NCBI RefSeq assembly: GCF_037975245.1
Contig: NC_092574.1
Coordinates: 27,326,713 to 27,390,712 of the forward strand
Direction: 5' to 3'
Origin: Apostichopus japonicus
Taxonomy: Eukaryota > Echinodermata > Holothuroidea > Aspidochirotida > Stichopodidae
DNA: 64,000 nt
The notes under the pieces are model-generated. The model saw nothing but the letters and a program-made list of their open reading frames with translations. It did no database searches and had not been told where the DNA came from. Below are positions 63,301 to 64,000 of the stretch, piece after piece. Within the stretch, counting starts at the first letter, position 1. Each line of letters opens with the position of its first letter. A program made the position numbers and the translations under genes.

Positions 63301-64000
63301 ATTTTCACAGACTTCCGAAGGAATGACCACCCCATCCGCCAAATCTAATGGTCCTGGACACTGGGTGACTGTAACGGGAAAAAAAGTGGTTTCATTGTGT
63401 AAGATATTTGCAACCTGTTTACAATGTCATCCGATCAATTGCTTCTTCATCCTTTGTAACAATTAAGGCTATATTAAACATAGTTAGTAAAGGCTACTGA
63501 CCCTGACATTGAAGTTCCTTTTCGGTCCATGACCCATCCTCTAAGCATCTCCTCGCTTGTCGTTTCCTACCATCTTCATCTTTGTATCCTTCCTGGCAGA
63601 TGAACTGACAGGTGGTATCAAAATCGACAGTGACTCCAGAACAGCCAGAAATATAGCCATTGATGACCGTAGTCAGATTACACTGATTGGCTGTTGATCA
63701 AACAACGTATGATGTGTAACATTTTGCCTTCTTATCAAATACAACATTTATAAAATAGCTAATGATGCATACTTACGAAAACACTCAATCTGAGAGCTTT
63801 CCCCGACCCACTCGCCTAGCGTATTGAAAGCACTCCGAGCCATACAGGTGAAATACGCTTCATCAGATGAAAGATGGAAACCATCGTCGCAAGAGATTTT
63901 ACAGGTGGAACCGAGAACTGCACCTACATTACAATCGTCAGAACCTACTACAGGGTCCGCTACACCCTCATGTGGCAGAGGTAGTGCTTGACAACGTATT
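28938..64000 (-). CDS. SVEP1-like multidomain extracellular protein, 3' part of gene
   Basis: Forty exons join in phase from 64000 (5' side, cut by the window) to a TAA at 28938-28940, giving about 8.16 kb of CDS. The domain order is sushi x3, HYR, sushi x3, HYR, sushi x2, HYR x2, sushi, SVEP1-type linker, GCC2/GCC3 x3, about 21 EGF, pentraxin-like, EGF x2, TSP1, sushi, linker-like, GCC2/GCC3. The combination of sushi, HYR, GCC2/GCC3, EGF runs and pentraxin in this order is that of SVEP1 (polydom), a secreted cell-adhesion and matrix protein. The expected N-terminal signal peptide and VWA domain would lie beyond 64000. Vertebrate SVEP1 has a long sushi array after the pentraxin and no TSP1 repeat; here the protein ends soon after one TSP1 and one sushi. 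Most introns are phase 1. The exact orthology (SVEP1 or a lineage paralogue) is inferred. Confidence 0.88.
29639..29830 (-). CDS. SVEP1-like exon: end of second linker and GCC start
   Basis: 192 nt, phase 1-1: [17 protein letters not shown], then [16 protein letters not shown]. Its end corresponds to the [14 protein letters not shown] ending of exon 53681-53780. The donor is GTCAGT. Confidence 0.75.
30181..30441 (-). CDS. SVEP1-like exon: second linker-like domain
   Basis: 261 nt, phase 1-1: [37 protein letters not shown] and [11 protein letters not shown]. The cysteine spacing and its place after a sushi domain resemble the linker exon at 54534-55042, so it is probably an internal duplicate. 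It lacks the basic convertase-like sites. Confidence 0.75.
30657..30863 (-). CDS. SVEP1-like exon: sushi domain
   Basis: 207 nt, phase 1-1: [44 protein letters not shown] complete sushi module; the donor is GTAAGT. Confidence 0.88.
31828..31998 (-). CDS. SVEP1-like exon: thrombospondin type 1 repeat
   Basis: 171 nt, phase 1-1: [39 protein letters not shown]. It has all six cysteines, the W-x-x-W C-mannosylation motif and the CSRSCGGG element. Human SVEP1 has no TSP1 repeat. Confidence 0.92.
32491..32724 (-). CDS. SVEP1-like exon: two EGF modules
   Basis: 234 nt, phase 1-1: [16 protein letters not shown], then [17 protein letters not shown] and [12 protein letters not shown]. Confidence 0.88.
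33142..33336 (-). CDS. SVEP1-like exon: pentraxin-like domain, last part
   Basis: 195 nt, phase 1-1: [20 protein letters not shown], then [12 protein letters not shown]-type and V-x-x-PS-x-C endings are typical of pentraxins. The calcium-site motif (Q/E-D-x-x-GG) is not visible at the exon junction. Confidence 0.82.
33683..34050. mobile_element. hAT-type MITE (CAGTGGCGTAGG family)
   Basis: The inverted termini CAGTGGCGTAGGAA (left) and CAAGGGCGTAGGAAC (right, reverse complement) are flanked by perfect 8-bp direct repeats CATGTGAT (33675-33682 and 34051-34058). The element is 368 bp, non-coding and G/C-run rich. It lies in the intron between the middle and last pentraxin exons. Confidence 0.88.
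34580..34773 (-). CDS. SVEP1-like exon: pentraxin-like domain, middle part
   Basis: 194 nt, phase 2 to 1: [19 protein letters not shown] and [12 protein letters not shown]. The W-x-H-x-x-x-TW and YLDG pattern fits, but the pentraxin signature H-x-C-x-S/T-W-x-S/T lacks its cysteine and last residue. The frame stays open beyond the GTACGT donor, but the extra sequence is not domain-like. Confidence 0.78.
35384..35600 (-). CDS. SVEP1-like exon: pentraxin-like LamG domain, first part
   Basis: 217 nt, phase 1 to 2: [32 protein letters not shown] and [16 protein letters not shown]. This matches the first beta-strands of a pentraxin/LamG fold. It contains no cysteine, whereas pentraxins normally have one here. 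Confidence 0.75.
36340..36473 (-). CDS. SVEP1-like exon: cbEGF module
   Basis: 134 nt, phase 2 to 1: [37 protein letters not shown]. Last EGF exon before the pentraxin-like domain. Confidence 0.88.
36906..37026 (-). CDS. SVEP1-like exon: cbEGF module
   Basis: 121 nt, phase 1 to 2: [32 protein letters not shown]. The GTAAGT donor is strong. Confidence 0.88.
37460..37620. repeat. Dispersed GC-rich repeat, copy 1
   Basis: Begins CAGGCGCGTATCCAGG. It contains CTAAGCGGAGCGCCACCA and TGGCGCGGAGCG, which fold on each other, followed by CCCCAGATCACCGGAAATG. A diverged copy is at 38679-38840, and a reversed end lies near 39375-39418. It is probably another transposon family in the same intron. Confidence 0.65.
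38137..38578. mobile_element. hAT-type MITE (CATAGGCGTAGG family)
   Basis: The termini CATAGGCGTAGG (left) and CAAAGGCGTAGG (right, reverse complement) are flanked by 8-bp near-identical repeats ATTACACA (38129-38136) and ACTACACA (38579-38586). 442 bp, non-coding. The termini are clearly related to those of 33683-34050, so both belong to one hAT family. Confidence 0.8.
38679..38840. repeat. Dispersed GC-rich repeat, copy 2
   Basis: Begins CAGGCGTGTAGCG. It shares CTAAGCGAAGCGCCACCATG, TTGGCGCGAAGCG and CCCAGATCGCTGGAAATG with 37460-37620. The right end is unclear; a G run and a perfect 12-bp hairpin (38939-38965) follow. Confidence 0.65.
38939..38965. repeat. Perfect 12-bp inverted repeat
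   Basis: CTTGAACTCGAC, spacer TCG, GTCGAGTTCAAG. A perfect hairpin inside an intron; probably part of a transposon end. Confidence 0.8.
39220..39372 (+). repeat. Polypyrimidine tract
   Basis: About 150 bp of almost only C and T on the plus strand (purines on the sense strand of the gene). It is intronic, low complexity. Confidence 0.85.
39375..39418. repeat. Reversed end of the GC-rich repeat
   Basis: CCTGGATACGCACCTG at the end is the reverse complement of the CAGGCGCGTATCCAGG-type terminus at 37460. It is preceded by G and C runs with GGGGGGCGCG as in copy 1. Confidence 0.6.
39908..40052 (-). CDS. SVEP1-like exon: EGF modules
   Basis: 145 nt, phase 0 to 1: [17 protein letters not shown] completes the cbEGF begun in the previous exon; then [17 protein letters not shown]. 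Confidence 0.88.
40411..40566. repeat. TA-rich microsatellite
   Basis: TA dinucleotide and TAAA units run for about 150 bp, ending directly beside the donor of exon 40577-40902. Confidence 0.95.
40577..40902 (-). CDS. SVEP1-like exon: three EGF modules
   Basis: 326 nt, phase 1 to 0, the longest EGF exon: [36 protein letters not shown] with an unusual hydrophobic loop ([10 protein letters not shown]), and [16 protein letters not shown]. The donor GTTAGA at 40576 is next to a long TA microsatellite. Confidence 0.87.
41790..41920 (-). CDS. SVEP1-like exon: EGF modules
   Basis: 131 nt, phase 2 to 1: [12 protein letters not shown] finishes the previous module; then [17 protein letters not shown] and CICPTG. 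Confidence 0.87.
42509..42711 (-). CDS. SVEP1-like exon: EGF modules
   Basis: 203 nt, phase 0 to 2: [16 protein letters not shown] closes the previous module and starts the next; then [18 protein letters not shown], a cbEGF start. Confidence 0.88.
43318..43459. mobile_element. Foldback MITE
   Basis: Inverted repeats of about 37 bp: the left arm starts CATAGCTAGTACAGTAACTA and the right arm, reversed, starts CATAGCTGGTACAGTAACTA; both continue into GGTGCCA-type sequence. 142 bp, non-coding, intronic. No clear target duplication seen. A second, diverged copy is at about 43645-43740. Confidence 0.8.
43645..43740. mobile_element. Diverged inverted copy of the foldback MITE
   Basis: GGTACAGTAACTAC, CATGTCCCAAAACC, TTATTACTACTTT and GTTCGTAA match the reverse complement of 43318-43459 in order, with a deletion of about 24 bp after the terminus. 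Confidence 0.65.
43872..44101 (-). CDS. SVEP1-like exon: two EGF modules
   Basis: 230 nt, phase 1 to 0: [16 protein letters not shown] and [14 protein letters not shown], then [15 protein letters not shown] ending CDTAHE before a GTAAGA donor. The second module is completed by the next exon. Confidence 0.88.
44737..44970 (-). CDS. SVEP1-like exon: two EGF modules
   Basis: 234 nt, phase 1-1: [18 protein letters not shown], then [14 protein letters not shown] and CDCPNGFRG. Confidence 0.9.
45679..45942 (-). CDS. SVEP1-like exon: two EGF modules
   Basis: 264 nt, phase 1-1: [17 protein letters not shown], then a typical cb[21 protein letters not shown] and CPPGFKG. The first module has an extra loop ([11 protein letters not shown]). 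Confidence 0.9.
46218..46390. repeat. TA microsatellite
   Basis: Interrupted TA repeat of about 170 bp in the intron between the EGF exons at 45679 and 46719. Confidence 0.95.
46719..46923 (-). CDS. SVEP1-like exon: two EGF modules
   Basis: 205 nt, phase 0 to 1: [17 protein letters not shown], then [17 protein letters not shown]. The first module has the calcium-binding EGF pattern (INEC and [10 protein letters not shown]). Confidence 0.88.
47393..47628 (-). CDS. SVEP1-like exon: two EGF modules
   Basis: 236 nt, phase 1 to 0: [16 protein letters not shown], then [15 protein letters not shown] and [12 protein letters not shown] longer open frame over the same bases is a shadow in another frame; this frame carries the cysteine pattern and joins in phase. 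Confidence 0.85.
48334..48549 (-). CDS. SVEP1-like exon: two EGF modules
   Basis: Phase 1-1, 216 nt: [15 protein letters not shown], then [20 protein letters not shown]. First exon of the long EGF run. Confidence 0.88.
49266..49427 (-). CDS. SVEP1-like exon: GCC2/GCC3 module
   Basis: A 162-nt phase 1-1 exon: [42 protein letters not shown]. The third module in a row with the same exon length. Confidence 0.9.
49867..50028 (-). CDS. SVEP1-like exon: GCC2/GCC3 module
   Basis: A 162-nt phase 1-1 exon: [45 protein letters not shown]. Separated from the previous exon by a 3 kb intron that holds the LTR-like element. Confidence 0.88.
50581..50678. repeat. 20-bp tandem repeat
   Basis: About five units of CTATCGCTTAGATTTCTTCT and variants, inside the LTR-like element. 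Confidence 0.92.
51734..51745 (-). promoter_or_regulatory. Possible TATA box of the LTR-like element
   Basis: On the minus strand the sequence reads CGCTATATAAGG. It lies about 245 bp inside the high-coordinate end, where the U3 region of a minus-oriented LTR would be. Confidence 0.35.
53070..53231 (-). CDS. SVEP1-like exon: GCC2/GCC3 (ephrin-receptor-like) module
   Basis: A 162-nt phase 1-1 exon: [45 protein letters not shown]. The six-cysteine pattern with G-T/S-Y/F-Q repeats is characteristic of GCC2_GCC3 modules. Confidence 0.9.
53681..53780 (-). CDS. SVEP1-like exon: end of linker domain
   Basis: A 100-nt exon, [16 protein letters not shown] then [14 protein letters not shown]. Phase 0 to 1; the donor is GTACGT. 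It leads directly into the first GCC2/GCC3 module. Confidence 0.8.
53788..54396. repeat. Compound trinucleotide microsatellite
   Basis: Left part (to about 54255): triplets GAT, AAT, AAC and GAC. Right part: GTC and ATC triplets. It lies within the intron between the linker exons. As in the other triplet satellite, long open frames across it are compositional artefacts. Confidence 0.95.
54534..55042 (-). CDS. SVEP1-like exon: linker domain with convertase-like sites
   Basis: The longest exon (509 nt, phase 1 to 0). It starts [17 protein letters not shown] and contains [30 protein letters not shown], two basic clusters (SRRIRSA and FKRHRRSL) and an acidic stretch ([12 protein letters not shown]). 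It lies between a sushi domain and the GCC2/GCC3 repeats, where SVEP1 has a comparable undefined region. RHRRS fits the furin-type R-x-R-R consensus. I chose the GTGAATATG donor at 54533 because it gives phase 0 for the next exon, although the frame stays open further. Confidence 0.8.
55548..55742 (-). CDS. SVEP1-like exon: sushi domain
   Basis: Phase 1-1 exon of 195 nt, [16 protein letters not shown] to KVYDCS: a sushi module with core [11 protein letters not shown] and LSGMWIPPK. It stands directly before the linker domain, as in SVEP1. Confidence 0.87.
56244..56486 (-). CDS. SVEP1-like exon: HYR-like domain
   Basis: Phase 1-1 exon of 243 nt, with [14 protein letters not shown] at the start and [19 protein letters not shown] at the end. 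It is a diverged HYR: the usual TDNSG motif is replaced by [11 protein letters not shown]. It directly follows another HYR exon, as HYR pairs do in SVEP1. Confidence 0.82.
56972..57223 (-). CDS. SVEP1-like exon: HYR domain
   Basis: Phase 1-1 exon of 252 nt: [17 protein letters not shown], then [11 protein letters not shown] and [21 protein letters not shown] complete HYR domain. Confidence 0.9.
57577..57650 (+). mobile_element. tRNA-derived SINE fragment or tRNA relic
   Basis: An A-box-like TAGTTCAGTTGGCAGAGCG is followed by an anticodon-like stem TGGGC/GCCCA with a 12-nt loop, then a B-box-like GTTCAAATCC. The T-stem is poorly paired and the anticodon loop is too long for a working tRNA. 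It is intronic, on the strand opposite the gene. Confidence 0.6.
57820..58038 (-). CDS. SVEP1-like exon: sushi domain
   Basis: Phase 1-1 exon of 219 nt, [16 protein letters not shown] to NMQCI: slightly longer than its neighbours; core [13 protein letters not shown] and DETWDHD. Confidence 0.88.
58512..58709 (-). CDS. SVEP1-like exon: sushi domain
   Basis: Phase 1-1 exon of 198 nt, [16 protein letters not shown] to EAAPYC: sushi core [15 protein letters not shown]. Confidence 0.9.
59090..59329 (-). CDS. SVEP1-like exon: HYR domain
   Basis: Phase 1-1 exon of 240 nt: [33 protein letters not shown], then [19 protein letters not shown] complete HYR domain with the P-x-F-x-x-CP start and the D-x-GN-x-x-x-C ending. 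Confidence 0.92.
59563..59760 (-). CDS. SVEP1-like exon: sushi domain
   Basis: Phase 1-1 exon of 198 nt, [18 protein letters not shown] to SGASCK: sushi core [12 protein letters not shown] and DGSWTSD. Confidence 0.9.
60631..60816 (-). CDS. SVEP1-like exon: sushi domain
   Basis: Phase 1-1 exon of 186 nt, [16 protein letters not shown] to NDFTCQ: sushi core [15 protein letters not shown] and DGTWDVND. The donor is GTCAGT. Confidence 0.9.
61088..61273 (-). CDS. SVEP1-like exon: sushi domain
   Basis: Phase 1-1 exon of 186 nt, [16 protein letters not shown] to PSPTCE: a complete sushi module with a [11 protein letters not shown] core. Confidence 0.9.
61980..62095 (-). CDS. SVEP1-like exon: HYR domain, second half
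   Basis: Completes the HYR domain with [21 protein letters not shown]. Starts in phase 2, ends in phase 1 with GTAAAT. This is the only HYR domain here that is split over two exons; the other three are single-exon. Confidence 0.85.
62564..62608 (+). repeat. Nested hairpin with GAAACG core
   Basis: The outer arms TTAGCCT and AGGCCAA pair with one mismatch. Inside, GATCCT and AGGATC pair perfectly, followed by GAAACG. Short hairpins of this kind with a CGAAACGT tail are common in repeats of marine invertebrates, some of them Penelope-related. Only this short piece is present, in the intron of the split HYR domain. Confidence 0.45.
62738..62873 (-). CDS. SVEP1-like exon: HYR domain, first half
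   Basis: Encodes [11 protein letters not shown] at the start and [15 protein letters not shown] at the end, the hallmark of HYR (hyalin repeat) domains. I chose the GTACAC donor at 62737 over a GTAACG eight bases upstream in the transcript because only the former keeps the phase with the next exon. Confidence 0.82.
63168..63368 (-). CDS. SVEP1-like exon: sushi domain
   Basis: Phase 1-1 exon of 201 nt, [15 protein letters not shown] to STNCE: a sushi module with the usual C-x-C...GSW...C ending. Confidence 0.9.
63502..63690 (-). CDS. SVEP1-like exon: sushi domain
   Basis: Phase 1-1 exon encoding [14 protein letters not shown] to SWTEKELQC: a complete sushi module with an inserted charged loop ([11 protein letters not shown]). 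The donor is GTCAGT. Confidence 0.87.
63777..64000 (-). CDS. SVEP1-like exon: sushi domain (cut by window edge)
   Basis: The first visible exon encodes a CCP/sushi module starting [11 protein letters not shown], with four main cysteines and the tryptophan in GEWVGESS. It ends ECF and a GTAAGT donor (63776-63771), phase 1. Its 5' boundary is outside the window. Confidence 0.85.

Overview
The window looks like AT-rich nuclear DNA from a metazoan. It has spliced genes with GT-AG introns, two clades of non-LTR retrotransposon, hAT-type non-autonomous elements, long microsatellites and no bacterial-style operons. The main gene joins sushi, HYR, GCC2/GCC3, EGF, pentraxin and TSP1 modules. That architecture, together with the transposon types, suggests an invertebrate deuterostome, most likely an echinoderm; this is inference.

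Layout, left to right. Positions 1-6430 hold a local segmental duplication. Block A occurs at 1-1461 and 2749-4197 and is nearly identical. Block B occurs at about 1650-2610 and 5405-6416 and is clearly diverged. Block A carries possible plus-strand exons of an unrecognised secreted-type protein. Block B carries a minus-strand signal-peptide exon, intact in one copy and broken in the other. Positions 6430-28900 are gene-poor: a broken Tx1/L1-like LINE on the minus strand (about 9250-12412), a broken L2/CR1-like LINE on the plus strand (about 12550-14846), a 1.5 kb hAT element with a perfect 8-bp target duplication (18804-20344), a second Tx1/L1-like LINE on the plus strand (about 21560-24355) and an 850-bp ATC/ATG satellite (24378-25225).

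Positions 28938-64000 are the 3' part of one large SVEP1-like extracellular-matrix gene on the minus strand. I could place 40 consecutive coding exons (about 8.16 kb of CDS, about 2,720 codons). Every junction has a plausible GT/AG pair and the reading phase is kept from one exon to the next. In transcript order the protein runs: sushi x3, HYR, sushi x3, HYR, sushi x2, HYR x2, sushi, a SVEP1-type linker domain, GCC2/GCC3 x3, about 21 EGF modules, a pentraxin-like LamG domain, EGF x2, one thrombospondin type 1 repeat, sushi, a second linker-like domain, a final GCC2/GCC3 module and a stop codon. The 5' end (expected signal peptide and VWA domain) lies beyond position 64000. Most domain exons are phase 1-1, typical of exon-shuffled extracellular proteins.

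The gene's introns hold many mobile elements: two short hAT MITEs, an inverted pair of foldback MITEs, a probable solo LTR of 1.66 kb, a tRNA-derived SINE fragment, dispersed GC-rich repeats and several microsatellites. The most notable points are the SVEP1-like protein that ends after a TSP1-sushi-linker-GCC module instead of a long sushi array, the internal duplication of the sushi-linker-GCC block, the pentraxin domain lacking its signature residues, and the duplicated unknown gene fragment at the left edge with an in-frame 9-bp indel.
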